Below the pieces are notes generated by a model. That model had not been told where the DNA came from and did not search any database. It saw only the letters and a program-made list of their open reading frames with translations. A stretch of 64,000 nt of DNA from Clavaria fumosa (lineage: Eukaryota > Basidiomycota > Agaricomycetes > Agaricales > Clavariaceae): assembly GCA_951802425.1 (NCBI GenBank), contig OX637798.1, forward strand, positions 3,410,001 to 3,474,000, given 5' to 3'. Every line of letters starts with the position of its first letter. Position 1 is the first letter of the stretch. Below, one piece after another: positions 1 to 10,900 of this stretch. Both the position numbers and the translations under genes were made by a program.

Positions 1-184
1 TCCATCTGTGGTAATTTGCCAAAAATTGCCCCAACATGAAGTAATGCCTCAGCAAGACCTTTTCTTCCTCCTTCATAACCATATGGAAGTTCATTGCCAA
101 GGTCATTGGCACCACTCCGATTGCTCACTCGCCACTTACACAAGCGTCCCTTTAGATCCTTTGGCAACCGATCTCGTTGGATGA
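1..184 (-). pseudogene. 3' fragment of the copia-disrupted membrane-protein gene
   Basis: On the minus strand this stretch is open for about 60 codons in the frame that ends at the right-hand copia junction (4920). With the element and one copy of the GATGA duplication removed, the reading frame passes from the 4920-6071 ORF straight into this fragment without a stop. The segment encodes a hydrophilic tail and runs off the left window edge, so the true C terminus is not visible. Together the two pieces are one interrupted gene. I infer that the full-length product is no longer made from this allele. Confidence 0.75.
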
Positions 185-487
185 TTTCAGCAGCGCAGCA
201 CTGGAGTTCGCGCGAGAGAGCGGTAATGCGTGTGAATTGTTAGTACTACGCAGTGCAAAGTCTTACAAGATGGTACGGACCTGGAGTTCGCGCGAGAGAG
301 CGGTAACGCGTGAACTCCTAGGGAACTATCGCGGGAGTATTTAAGGGTGAAAGAAGACTACGAAGCAAGAGCTTAAAGAGTAAATGAATCAAAGTAAAAG
401 CGAGAAGACAGGCGGCAGAACGACGACGCCACACGAGGCGCGGATCCCGGCGAGTTGGGACGAGGCATCTAAGTATGCTCTTCATCA
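185..487 (-). repeat. copia 3' LTR
   Basis: A 303-bp direct copy of 4617-4919. Read on the minus strand it begins TGATGAAG and ends GCTGAAA, so the usual terminal CA is absent. Within the LTR a roughly 29-bp block (around 201-230) is repeated about 80 bp further on (around 282-311). The host duplication GATGA precedes it at 180-184. Confidence 0.93.
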
Positions 488-500
488 CTCCCACTTGCCG
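488..500 (-). other. copia polypurine tract
   Basis: On the minus strand the bases abutting the 3' LTR read GCAAGTGGGAG. This purine-rich run is where plus-strand DNA priming is expected in LTR elements. Placement next to the LTR is observed; function is inferred. Confidence 0.6.
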
Positions 501-508
501 AGCTCCCA

Positions 509-3500
509 CTACTCGAGTACACCGATAGCGACCCGGAATTTCTCGAACAAGTCGCGTGGTAGGGCCTTTGTCAAGATGTCGGCGATCATTTGCGTCGTCG
601 GGCAGTACTGAAACGATACTTCGCCGTTGGAGACCCGCTCGCGGACGAAGTGATGGCGAATGTCGATATGTTTCGCGCGCGAGTGCGCGACGGGATTCTT
701 CGAGAGCGCGATACAGCCCTGGTTGTCGGCGTGGATGACGGTCGCGGTGGAGGGAGGAGAGCCGAGATCGGTGAGCAGCGAACGTAGCCATACTGCTTCC
801 TTAGTAGCGTTTGCAGAGGCCATATACTCGGCTTCGACTGTGGATAGAGCGACCGTCGGTTGCTTCTTCGACGACCAGGAGACAGTGCCGCCAGCGACAT
901 CAAAGACGAAGCCAGCAATCGAGCGTCGGTCGTCGGCGTCCTGTGCCCAGTCCGAATCGGTCCACCCAACTAGATCAACTCCGTCATTTTTACCTCCCAA
1001 TACCAATCCATGCTGAACCGTGCCCTTGAGGTAGCGGAGAATTCTCTTCAGGGCGATGAGGTGCGACTTCCCTGGATTTGCTCCGAACTGGGCACAGACG
1101 TTCGTCGCGTACTGAATATCTGGTCGGGTGTGCGTCGCATACAGAATACCGCCGAGGCATTCGAGGTAGCCAAAGCCCCGGGCGAACTCGTCGTAAGCGG
1201 CGTGGTCAGCGTCAGAAGCTGGACAATCTGAAACGGACAATTTTTCCTTGACGACTGCTGGCGTTGCGACAGGTGTGGAATTTTCCATGCCATACCGTGT
1301 GAGTAGTGCCTGGACGTACGCCGTCTGGTCCAATCGGATCGTGTGGGCCATGCGGTCGCGACGGACCCGAATTCCTAGGATGTGTTTCAGTTCTCCCAAG
1401 TCGGTAAGTTGAAAGACCTTTCCCAGCTCCGTCTTAAACCACTTCACATCACGGACATCCGCCGCCGCAACCACCATGTCGTCGACGTACACCAGTACAA
1501 GTATCTTCGCCTTCTTCTCCTCTCGTTTGACATACAAACAATCATCAGCCGTCCCGTTGGCGAAGCCCAATCGTTTCATGGTTTCGCCGAGCTTTATCTT
1601 CCACTGTCTCCCCGCTTGCTTGAGGCCGTAGAGCGGTCTCCGCAGTCGCCAGACTCGCCGGTCCTTCTCATTCGTACGTGTTCCATCAGGTGGGTCCAAG
1701 TAAATTTCTTCGCTCAAGTCGCCTCGCAGGTACGCTCCGACGACATCGACCTGGTGGAGAGTCCAGTCCTCCCGCGCGGCCATGGACAGAAGAGCTCGGA
1801 GCGTCGTCAGACGTGCGACGGATGCGAACGACGCCTCGAAGTCTTGTCCTGGAACCTGTGAGAAACCCTTCGCGACTACTCTAGCCTTATACCTGACCAC
1901 CTTCCCATCGCCATCCCTCTTCGTCTGAAAGACTATGCGGCTTCCGATCGCCTTGCGGCCGTCCGGAACCTTGGACACCCACTCGAAGGTCCCTGAAGAA
2001 CGGAGCTGCTCGAGCTCGGTCGCGATTGCCTTCTCCCACTCCTTCGCATGACTGGTGTTCATCGCCTCTTTGTAAGTGCGAGGATCTCCATTTGTGACAA
2101 CGAACGTTTGATGAGTGTCTTCGCCGATAGCCTCTTCGTATTCCTCTGCAGTCGCTTCTTCTCCAAAACGAACCGCTGGGCGACGCTGGCGTCTGGACGG
2201 CTCTCGACGAGGTGCTTCATCTTCCTTAGATTCGGTAGGTGCGACGATGTCTTCCGCAACTTCATCTGACTCTTCTCCTTTATTGGTAGCGAGGGGGTCG
2301 CTGCTCGTACCCGTACCCTCATGCCTTGTCGCGTCCGGAACGTCGCTCGGTGGGCGTGGATCGATCCCCTCGATAATGGCTAAGTCTGTTGGGGGGAGAT
2401 CTTCAACAAAGCGGACGTCGCGTGAGGTAATTAATGTCTTAGTCTCCAAATCCTCTAGACGATACCCCTTCGTCTCATCCGCCCACCATCCTAGCAATCT
2501 ACATTTCACGGACGTCGCCTCGAGCTTCCCGCCCCGTACCTTTTTCGGAATATTGGCGTATGCGATGGAACCGAAGATTCGAAGGTGAGAGACGTCGGGT
2601 TTTCGTCCATACCATGCCTCATAAGGCACCTTTCCAGGCAGAGCGGACGTCGGCGAGAGATTTCTGATATGTGACGCGTACGCCAGGGCCTCCCCCCAGT
2701 AACGCAGATCCATACCTGATGAATGTAGCATGCATCTCACCATCTCGAAGTACGTCGCTATCGTTCGCTCGGCAATCCCGTTCTGCTCCGGTCCATAGGG
2801 CACGGTCGTCTCGTGTATTATCCCGTTCTTTTTGCATAGCTCTTCTACTTTGTCGTTGACGAGTTCGGTTCCGTTGTCGGTGCGTAATTTCTTCAGCTTC
2901 CGTCCGGACTGTCTTTCTAACATCGCTATTATCTCCTTCAATGTGGCTGGGGCCTCGTCCTTGCTCTTCAACAGCCGGACGATCCCGTATCGCGAGCTTA
3001 CCTCGACCGCTACTAGGGCGTACCGCATGCCGGACCAGGTCTCGATCTTCATCGGTCCTGTAAGGTCGGCGACGACGAGGTCCATCCGTTCGTATCGTGT
3101 CTGGCTCACCTTCGGCAGCGGTAGTCGGTGCGACTTACCGATAGCGCACCCCTCGCACACTCGGTCGTGGTCGCTAGACGAAATGGTAAGTCCGTCTACC
3201 ATCCCCTTTCGTGCGAGCTCGCGAATCCCTTCAAGGTGTAGGTGCCCCATCCGACGGTGCCAGGTCCGCATACTCGCGCCTGAAGAAGTCGCGAAGGCGG
3301 CCTCGGTGCTCCCGTCAATGCATTCCACCCGGTAAAGCCCCTCTTTTAGCTGTCCGTGCATTAACTCATCTTTCCCCAGCGTCATGACCAGTCCTGTTTC
3401 TGTGCTTCGGTACTGTGCCCCTTCTCGTTGGAGCGCACCTAGGCTGACCAAGTTCATAGATAGCTTCGGAGCGTGCATAACTTTATGCAGAGTGACTGTC

Positions 3501-3838
3501 CGTTGTCCCTCGGGAAGCCTGACCCTTAGGCGGACGCTGCCTAGGCCCTCGACGGGTACGTTTCTCGCGTCTCCAACGGATATCGTCTGACCTGATGAAG
3601 CGGAATAGGAAACAAAGTAGGACTTATCACAAAACATGTGGTCAGTCGCTCCGCAGTCCAGTATGATTCCAGCGACGTTCTGCGGTCCAGCTGCTAGGTA
3701 GACTCGCCCCACCTCGCGGTCGCCAAGGTCTTGACTCCCACTGACGGCTGTGTTAGCCGATCCGCCGGGTGCGTCGCGTTTTTCGTCAGCCTCCTTTTTC
3801 CGACACTCATTCGCCCAGTGTCCCTTCTTTTTGCAGTA
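509..3838 (-). CDS. pol: copia pol polyprotein (protease, integrase, RT, RNase H)
   Basis: The frame is open on the minus strand from just after an in-frame TGA at 3839-3841 down to the stop at 509. It starts with the rest of a CCHC zinc knuckle and continues with a protease active-site motif DCGATDH, where Cys replaces the more common Ser after the catalytic Asp. Next come an integrase with an HHCC zinc finger and a TDNGTE core motif, a reverse transcriptase with YVDD (coded around 1474-1495), and a C-terminal RNase H with TDSDWA and EAEYMA motifs. It is in the same frame as gag, so expression as a gag-pol fusion would need suppression of the TGA. No other stop or frameshift is visible. Confidence 0.92.
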   Translation of the reverse strand, partial: YCKKKGHWANECRKKEADEKRDAPGGSANTAVSGSQDLGDREVGRVYLAAGPQNVAGIILDCGATDHMFCDKSYFVSYSASSGQTISVGDARNVPVEGLGSVRLRVRLPEGQRTVTLHKVMHAPKLSMNLVSLGALQREGAQYRSTETGLVMTLGKDELMHGQLKEGLYRVECIDGSTEAAFATSSGASMRTWHRRMGHLHLEGIRELARKGMVDGLTISSSDHDRVCEGCAIGKSHRLPLPKVSQTRYERMDLVVADLTGPMKIETWSGMRYALVAVEVSSRYGIVRLLKSKDEAPATLKEIIAMLERQSGRKLKKLRTDNGTELVNDKVEELCKKNGIIHETTVPYGPEQNGIAERTIATYFEMVRCMLHSSGMDLRYWGEALAYASHIRNLSPTSALPGKVPYEAWYGRKPDVSHLRIFGSIAYANIPKKVRGGKLEATSVKCRLLGWWADETKGYRLEDLETKTLITSRDVRFVEDLPPTDLAIIEGIDPRPPSDVPDATRHEGTGTSSDPLATNKGEESDEVAEDIVAPTESKEDEAPRREPSRRQRRPAVRFGEEATAEEYEEAIGEDTHQTFVVTNGDPRTYKEAMNTSHAKEWEKAIATELEQLRSSGTFEWVSKVPDGRKAIGSRIVFQTKRDGDGKVVRYKARVVAKGFSQVPGQDFEASFASVARLTTLRALLSMAAREDWTLHQVDVVGAYLRGDLSEEIYLDPPDGTRTNEKDRRVWRLRRPLYGLKQAGRQWKIKLGETMKRLGFANGTADDCLYVKREEKKAKILVLVYVDDMVVAAADVRDVKWFKTELGKVFQLTDLGELKHILGIRVRRDRMAHTIRLDQTAYVQALLTRYGMENSTPVATPAVVKEKLSVSDCPASDADHAAYDEFARGFGYLECLGGILYATHTRPDIQYATNVCAQFGANPGKSHLIALKRILRYLKGTVQHGLVLGGKNDGVDLVGWTDSDWAQDADDRRSIAGFVFDVAGGTVSWSSKKQPTVALSTVEAEYMASANATKEAVWLRSLLTDLGSPPSTATVIHADNQGCIALSKNPVAHSRAKHIDIRHHFVRERVSNGEVSFQYCPTTQMIADILTKALPRDLFEKFRVAIGVLE

Positions 3839-4612
3839 TCAACATTCATCGTCTGGCTGGGGGCCGCGCCCACCAGAGGACCCTTGGCCTCTTCCTCGCC
3901 CGCGTTGGGTTCCGCCACGGCCTCTTTTGCCGGTCGCCTGGAAGGCCGTCTGGCCGCCGGCTTTCTCCTGGGCGCGTCTGTTCGCCTCGGCCTGTAGCCT
4001 CGTACTGACGATGTCGGGGGTGAGTCGGTCGCTGTGAATCAGTTGAACAGTGATTAACTCCCAAGACGGCGTCTCAGGTAGGGACAGGATCATCGCCTGC
4101 GACATCTGGGAGTCGTCAACGGTCCCTCCAGACTGGACAATTCGTTGTCGAAGGTTCAATAACGCAGCGATATGGTCTTCCATAGAGGTCCCGTCAACGT
4201 ATTTCTTCGTGTAGAGCTCCTTCAAGTAGTAATAAGCGTTCGTCGATTGTTTGTTCGTCTGGTGAATCGTTTTCCAAGTGTCCCACATCTCGACTGCGGT
4301 CTTGCAGTCTGAGACGTGCGGCCATTGCGATTCGTCGGTGGATCCGTACATCAAACCCTGCGCGGCTTCGTCCTTGGCCTCCCATTCGTCTATGAGGGCC
4401 TCGACTCGTGCGATCTCTTCTGCGCTCGGGGCTGGTCCTCCGGGGGCAGCAACTGGGCTAACAGGGCGGGTCTCCTTCCCTTTTACTAGCGCCCACAGAT
4501 ACTTCGACTGTAGTGCAGAGCGCATATGTATTGCCCATGTAGCGTAGTTCTGACCGTTCAACTTCGTGAACCGAAGGGAGTCCATATCTGTCAAGCCCGG
4601 AGCGGGTCTCAT
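3839..4612 (-). CDS. gag: copia gag
   Basis: A 257-codon ORF. The first ATG (4612) lies inside the presumed primer-binding site; the second, at 4585, begins MDSLRFTKLNGQNYATW and matches the usual start of copia gag proteins, so it is the more likely start. The middle resembles the copia-type gag domain, including the WDTWKTIHQ region. The C-terminal part is Arg/Gly-rich. The ORF ends at TGA, exactly where the second residue of the zinc-knuckle pattern C-x2-C-x4-H-x4-C is expected; the remainder of the knuckle follows in frame at the start of pol. Confidence 0.88.
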   Translation of the reverse strand: MRPAPGLTDMDSLRFTKLNGQNYATWAIHMRSALQSKYLWALVKGKETRPVSPVAAPGGPAPSAEEIARVEALIDEWEAKDEAAQGLMYGSTDESQWPHVSDCKTAVEMWDTWKTIHQTNKQSTNAYYYLKELYTKKYVDGTSMEDHIAALLNLRQRIVQSGGTVDDSQMSQAMILSLPETPSWELITVQLIHSDRLTPDIVSTRLQAEANRRAQEKAGGQTAFQATGKRGRGGTQRGRGRGQGSSGGRGPQPDDEC

Positions 4613-4616
4613 AATC
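4599..4616 (-). promoter_or_regulatory. copia primer-binding site, tRNA-Met anticodon-arm type
   Basis: Immediately downstream of the 5' LTR the element reads GATTATGAGACCCGCTCC. Its complement contains TCTCATAATCT, the anticodon-loop region (CUCAUAA) of a methionine tRNA, rather than the usual tRNA 3' end. Priming from a half-tRNA-Met is established for Drosophila copia and Ty5. The match is seen by eye; the actual host tRNA was not available for comparison. Confidence 0.55.
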
Positions 4617-4919
4617 TTTCAGCAGCGCAGCACTGGAGTTCGTGCGAGAGAGCGGTAACGCATGTGAATTGTTAGTACTACGCAGTGCAAAGTCTTACAA
4701 GATGGTACGGACCTGGAGTTCGCGCGAGAGAGCGGTAACGCGTGAACTCCTAGGGAACTATCGCGGGAGTATTTAAGGGTGAAAGAAGACTACGAAGCAA
4801 GAGCTTAAAGAGTAAATGAATCAAAGTAAAAGCGAGAAGACAGGCGGCAGAACGACGACGCCACACGAGGCGCGGATCCCGGCGAGTTGGGACGAGGCAT
4901 CTAAGTATGCTCTTCATCA
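4617..4919 (-). repeat. copia 5' LTR
   Basis: The 303-bp partner of 185-487. The observed differences (C/T, T/C and G/A) all fall within 4640-4665. The host duplication GATGA follows at 4920-4924. Confidence 0.93.
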
Positions 4920-6071
4920 GATGAAGAGAAATACTTCTACAATGTACAGGTAGTAGAAGATTTCCCTTCCAAGCCGCTGACATTGCTCAGTGGTTATTGA
5001 GGGAGGGGCAACAAGCCAACGGGCAAGCTCATGGAGGTGATTGTTGTCCATTGTAGTGGAATTGGCAACAGCAAGGGCACTTTCCCAGAGACCGGCACGA
5101 AGATCATGAAGATCAAACTGATTTGCCTTCAACTTTCGCAAGGCAGGTAAGACTTTGGCATTAATCACTTCAATTTGATTGGGCCATGCATACGACCAAA
5201 CAGGTTGCATGTTTGCACCATCGCTGGAAGTGGTGTAAACCGTCCCAGCGTTTTGGCTGGTGTTGAGGACTGCTCGAATGAAGTTGTGATTCCTGTAAGA
5301 CACCCCTGGGTTGTTGTACGACGTGGTTCCACCTGCACGGAATATATATAGGGCACAACCAACAATGTTCATGACTGCAGCAGTGTAATCAGCAGCTTTG
5401 ACAGCACCAGCAGCAAGGAACCCAATTAAGGAAGCAAGGAGAATGTTGGCAATAAGTGGAATACGAAAGTTGAATGCAGTTGACCATGCTTCACGAGTAT
5501 AATTCTCTGGTGGTGTCCACACCTTACGGAACTTGAGTTTGGCGGATAAGAAGTAGACAATCCACAGCAATGCAGTTGCATTCAGGATGTGTGGTGCATA
5601 GATCAAGCGACCAGCACAAAGCAGCATATCATGGCGACACGGCTTTCCACTTTCAAGAAACCCTGAAACAATAACCCCTCCCGTCCAGATGACTGCCACT
5701 ACAATCATACCTATCGCAACGAGGGTATCTGTGCCCCAAACAGTCGAGTTGATAAATCCTTCAGATAACAATGATCTGTGGCAGGCCATAATGATGCCAA
5801 ATGCTCCTAATGTAATTGCCTGGTAGGCACGAGTAGGCTGGGCAATACTAGAGAGTGGCTCTCCATGTGACGCAGCAGGGAGAGCATAGGTCACAGGTAG
5901 GGAGGATAAAAGCAAGAAGGTGAGCAAGCTCCAAGGCTGTCTGTGGGTTCGAGCAGCATTGATGACAATGTGAAACCAGGCCACTGTGTCCCTAACTTGG
6001 CAGATGAGGCTCATTGAAGTATTGGACAGCATGACGAAAACCAAAGTACGGGGATGGGCTAGTTTGGGCAC
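4920..6071 (-). pseudogene. Multi-pass membrane protein gene, 5' portion (disrupted by copia)
   Basis: A minus-strand ORF of about 384 codons that runs into the copia LTR and is continued in frame by 1-184 beyond it. Possible starts are 6071 or 6032. At least five hydrophobic segments of 18-23 residues are visible (one near residue 50, then around 90, 120, 170, 210 and 235), followed by a hydrophilic C-terminal half with a conserved-looking YNNPGVSYRNHNF stretch. I do not recognise the family. The apparent start abuts a GC-rich minisatellite at 6072, so the original 5' end could also have been altered. No introns are needed to keep the frame. Confidence 0.7.
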
Positions 6072-6640
6072 TTGGACGGGACTAGGCGTTGGGGGCCGAG
6101 CGTCACGTCGGGGTCGGGCGTCGAGGCCGTGCGTCTGGGGTGGGGCTGGCGTCGGGGCGGGGTGTCGCGGTGGATGAAGAGCCGGACGTGGAGCGACAGG
6201 CTAGGAGCGGGCGTCAGAGCTGGGCGTCGGGCGCTGGGCAAGGGGCGGCAGTCGCGGCTATGTGTTAGGATGGGCTTGGGCTTAGATGCCTGCTGAAGAC
6301 GTCAGCTCGACGTTCGGTGGGATAACGTACTCGCTGACCTGGAGTTGGGCGCTGGTCGTTGGACGCTGGGCAGTCGTCGTTGGGCTCTGGGCGCTTGTCG
6401 TTGGGCGCTGGAAGCTGGGCGTGAGGCAGTCGTCAGGCGAGGGTGAGGGCAAGTTGGCCACGGGCGCTTGGCGAGGGTGAGGACAAGTTGGCCACGGGCG
6501 CTTGGCGATGGTGGCCGACGAGCGATTGGTGGTTCGAGTTGGGGGAGGCGTTGGCCGCGGGCGTTCGTTCGTGTGGGCGATGGGCGGAAGGAGCCTCACA
6601 AGGTTTGGCACTTGACCTTGCTGCATGACAGCTGTTTGCA
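6072..6640. repeat. GC-rich degenerate minisatellite
   Basis: The stretch is dominated by loosely iterated units around GTTGGGCGCTGG / GTCGTTGGGCTCTGG, densest at 6330-6580, with a 32-bp near-duplicate containing GGCCACGGGCGCTTGGCGA at about 6450-6510. ORFs occur on both strands but consist of the repeat translated in different frames. No gene is supported. Confidence 0.6.
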
Positions 6641-7970
6641 AATATTTGGAGACTGTGGCACAATGCACTTTTGTTCACCCAAAAGTATTTTAGTCAATAC
6701 TCAGTCAATTCTGAAGATATAAATGAGTGAAAATAGTTTTTCTTCATGAAAAAAATAGCTCTAACACCTCATCAGAAGAATGAAGTGATTTGGTTGAGTT
6801 TTGAGAAAATTGATTGACAACTTCAAACAGAAGTTTCTTGCCCAATTCTTTGTGAATTTCCATGATATTGTTTGTACTCATTCTGGTGACAATGATAGGT
6901 CATGAGCCTAGGTTACTCACAGATCTCCACAGGTGAACTCATGGGAATCAGGAAACTCATGAGTCTGCCTAGTGTGGGCATCTTTGAGGATCTCAGTGTC
7001 AGTTTTGACAAGATTTGGCTGGTGGGTCATTAAGTACTTGTGAGACTTGTGAGTACTTGTCATGAGTATGAGTTGCCCACAGATCCAAGTATGGCCCTAT
7101 GTGCCATGAGTTACCCATGAGTACAGATTCCAGTGACCTGTGACACGGCCTATCACTAATGGTACATGGGCTTAGTATGGGCTTAGTGTATTGCATGGGT
7201 ATGGGTAACCCACATGTGTTAAAGGCTGGGTATAGGTATGGGTCAGGTCAGCATTCCACTACCCACATCAGTACTTTTACAAGTGTCTTGTGGATTGACT
7301 TGTTGAGGACTTGTTGCCTTGTTGAGAACTTTTATGCTACTTTTGGTGGTCCCATCACCTTGATTACCTTGTACAAGAAATGGGACCTACTTGTTCAAGG
7401 CAGACAAGTCATTAAAAAGGTTGAAAAAGTCATGAAAAAGGTTAAAAAGGCAACAAGACATTTGTAAAAGTGCTGATGCATGTGCTTTAAACAAGCCCTA
7501 GAATATCTAAAATGGTCAAGAATTGGTGAAATATGCTTGAAATCACTGTTTCACACATATCTCACTCAATTCTTGTCTGTTTTGGATGCTCTAGGGCTTA
7601 TTTTGATGGGTAAACCTGCCAGGTATGGGTAGGGTAATGTGCAGGTGCAGGTCAGTGTCAAAATACCCATGAGTTACCCATGCTATTCACCCATGGGCTA
7701 AAATTGTAGCTGACAGAATCCATCAGGACACACCAAGTACATTCTTTTCCAATCTGGTGATGGTACACACTGCCATTTACTGAACCTACCTGAAAATGTT
7801 TGGCCATTACAACCAACAAAAAAGTCATTCACCATAAAGGCTAAGATCTATCTAGAAGTAATAGCACAGCATAGTCAGATCATAACAATACAATACAAAC
7901 TGAATCACAACAACTCTCACACTCGATCTTCTTCTAACTAGTCCCTGTGTTACTGTACTGTACTGTAAAA
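6641..7970. other. AT-rich non-coding interval
   Basis: No coding gene is recognised. Between about 6900 and 7700 the short words CATGAGT, ACCCATG and ATGGGTA recur many times on both strands, as in decayed repeat sequence. The last 250 bases should hold the promoter and 5' UTR of the HPC2-like gene that starts at 7971. Confidence 0.5.
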
Positions 7971-10900
7971 ATGTCGTCCTCCGACATTGATATGTCTGAC
8001 ATTATCAAAGACGACATCTCCACCAACGCTGATAACACTATCATCCCTTCTCCTCTTGTCACTACTCAACTCCAACTCGATTATTCTCCCGACTCAGAAG
8101 CCTCCTCTCCTTACTACTCAGGCGACGACGACTCAGCCGAATACGACCCTCCCGGCCCCGGTCCAGGCGTAGACCGACTCTTCCACATGGATGACGCTTT
8201 CGAGAACGCGGACAGTCGGTTACCTCCCCCCCCCTTCGCCTCCAACTCTATCCCGCCCTCACCTACCACCGCACAACCACCCGCCACCGCATCAGATTCC
8301 GCCCCCCCAGCACCACCAGCCGCTCCTGCATCCGCACCCCCCGCCAACATCACCGCCGGCACCGGACCAAGCACCAAACCCCCAAGCACGAGCTCCCGCA
8401 CCGGCACCACCACCAAACCCACCTCTAAGCCCACATCCTCTTCCAAACCCGCCTTCACCTCCAAAACTGCCGTCGGCGCCCCATCCACGGCCGCGAGCAC
8501 GACCGCAACAACCACAACCAAACCTCCCCGCTCCGCGCGGCGCGCGCCGCCATCACCGTCGCCCCCGCCTCCCCCGCGGCGCCCCCCACTGCAGACCGTC
8601 CGGCTCGAGATAAAGCTCGGCGGCCCGGACAACTACGAAGTGGACATCGCGTCCGCCGCGCGCGCCGCGGGCCTCTTCCTCCGCCCTCCCTCTCCACCCC
8701 TCCCTGCGAAACGCGATACTAGTGACGACAGCGACGCCGACGCCGACGTTGAACCAGCTGCGGACGCCGACGCGGAGGGGCTGCGCACGCGCTCGCGGAC
8801 ACGCCCTAAGAAGAAGGTACCTTCTTTCCACGTTGTTTTAATAGCGTCCTTTGACCGGTTCTGATGCTGTAGAAACGCGGCGAGGAGTACTACGACACGA
8901 ACGACCCGTTCATCGACGACTCGGAGCTCGCACTCGACCAGCGACAGTACTTTGCGCAGACGAAGCACCAGGGCTTTTACGTCTCCTCCGGCGAGGTCGC
9001 CCTCATGAAAGACAACACCATCACGTGGGTTGCTCTCCTACCCCGTTATCCAATGCTGATCCCTTTCCCCACAGGACACCCAAAAAGCCCAGATCCAAAA
9101 AGCACCCCCCCGTTTTCCCAAACTCTACCCCCGGCGCCGGCGCCGGCACCACATCCACAGCAGGCGCAGGCCCCAGCAGCCGGCCCCCAGGAACCCCGAC
9201 CAACAAGCACCTCAGTGCCGCACGGGGGACGAAGGACGCGCCAATCCCGCTGACGTCGGACGACGAGCGGCCCGTCGCGGGGCCGTCTTCTTTGACTCCT
9301 GCTACTGCTCCGGCGCATATCGTGGGCCCCGCGGCGACGGTGGCGGCCGCGCTCGCGACGGCGCTTGCGGCGAATGGCGCCGCGAACGTGCTTGCGCATA
9401 CCGATGTGGGAGCGGGCGCGGGCGCAGCCACGGGGGAGAGACGGTACGTCACGGTGGTGGAGGGGGGAAAGAAGAAGCGCGTTGTTGATATCGTGCGTCT
9501 CTATTGTTATCTTTCATTTTATTGGATGTATGCGTGTGGTGGTACTGACATGCGCGGTTCCTCCCCTTTTGTTTTCTTTTGGGCCGGGGTGTGGCTTGGA
9601 CAGACGTCGTTCCACCCAGAACTGCAGGCGTCGCTTGCCGAGCTGAAGCAGGCTGTTGCCAAGGGTGCGTCCCGTGTCCTCCCCATACTCGTATCCCGCA
9701 CTAACCCCCTCTCTGCCCTAATCCCCACCCATCCACCGGACCTCGCCCCATGTGTTTTGGTTGCGCCGCCGCGCAGAGGACTGGTCCGTGAAGGGCAAGT
9801 TCCCGCCGGCGATGAAGCCGCTGCTCGCGCGCGTCGCGCTGCACGCGGTCGACCTCGGCGAGTACGACGAGCACTTCTTCAACCTCATGCCGAGCCTGTT
9901 CCCGTATAACCGCTACACGATGACGGTGCGTTGGCTCACTCTCCTATCTCTCTCTCCATGTTTGGCTTACCCGCCATTCTTTCCATTCTTTTCTTCTTCT
10001 TTCCCGGGTTATGTGCGTCGTCCCCCTCGCACAGAAACTCATCAAGCGCACGATATACGCGGAGCACCACCAGCGGCTCGTGCACCGGCAGGAGGCGTTG
10101 CTCGAGGAGCTCGCGGCTGTCGCGCAGGACGGATTCGTGCGCGCCCAGGAGGAGTGGGAAAAGAGCGTCGCGCTGTGGGGTGCGTTGGCTCTCCCTCCCT
10201 TTCTTTGATGTTGTTGGGCTGATGGGCCTCTTTCTTTTTTGTTTTGGCATGGCAGAGAGACGGCAGGAGGAACGGCAGCGCGCGACGGAGGCTGAGTCGG
10301 ACGCGGGTGCGGGTGCGGGTACGGGCGCGTCTGCCGATGCGCCAACGGCGATGGTGGTGGAGGACGCGGGGAGCGGGATGGACGTGGATGTGCGTGAAGT
10401 GGTGCCTGCTGCGGCTGCTGCTGCTCCTGGCAGTGGCAGTGCAGGAGCGCACCCGCCGCAGAAGAAGTACCGCTTGACGGAGCGCTTGAAGGCAATTTTG
10501 TGGAATTTGGTGTGTTTGAGTAATGAGTGCTGTCGGATGGAGAACGAGAATAAGTGGGTGGCTTTTCTTAATTCAATTTTTTTTTTTTTGGGGGGTTGGT
10601 AGTGATTTTTTTGTTTTGGAAGTACGTTCATGGGCCTTTCGGTGCAGGTTAGCGGACAGGGCTTGCGGAAGGTGTTGTATCAGAAGGTGTGTCTCGTGTG
10701 CTCTCTCTGTCTCTCTCTTTTTAGTCTCCCCTTGGTGTGTTAGTGTGCACACCGCCTGTGTCGAGTTCATGGTTTCCTTTTCTGTTTTCGATCCATTCTT
10801 TTTAATGACAAATATTGGTTTGGTGTCTTGACACACACAGATCGTCGCGGCCTTCCCGGAGGGCTGGATGTCTACCAGCCAGATCTCGCGTGACGGTGAG

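Larger units (their letters stand above)
185..4919 (-). mobile_element. Ty1/copia LTR retrotransposon, full length
   Basis: Two 303-bp LTRs (185-487 and 4617-4919) flank a gag-pol region read on the minus strand, and a 5-bp duplication GATGA lies outside both ends (180-184 and 4920-4924). Domain order is gag, zinc knuckle, protease, integrase, reverse transcriptase and RNase H, which is the Pseudoviridae/copia order. I count about 3 differences between the LTRs, all near their left ends, so insertion was recent. In the element's own orientation the 5' LTR is at 4617-4919 and the 3' LTR at 185-487. One in-frame TGA separates gag from pol (see the CDS entries). The insertion interrupts a host membrane-protein gene in the same orientation. 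Confidence 0.95.

Noticed and set aside
384..611. Plus-strand ORF across the copia 3' LTR
   Set aside because: It spans LTR and antisense RNase H and has no homology-like features.
7947..7970. Upstream extension of the HPC2-like ORF
   Set aside because: It begins with GTG, not ATG; the first ATG is at 7971.
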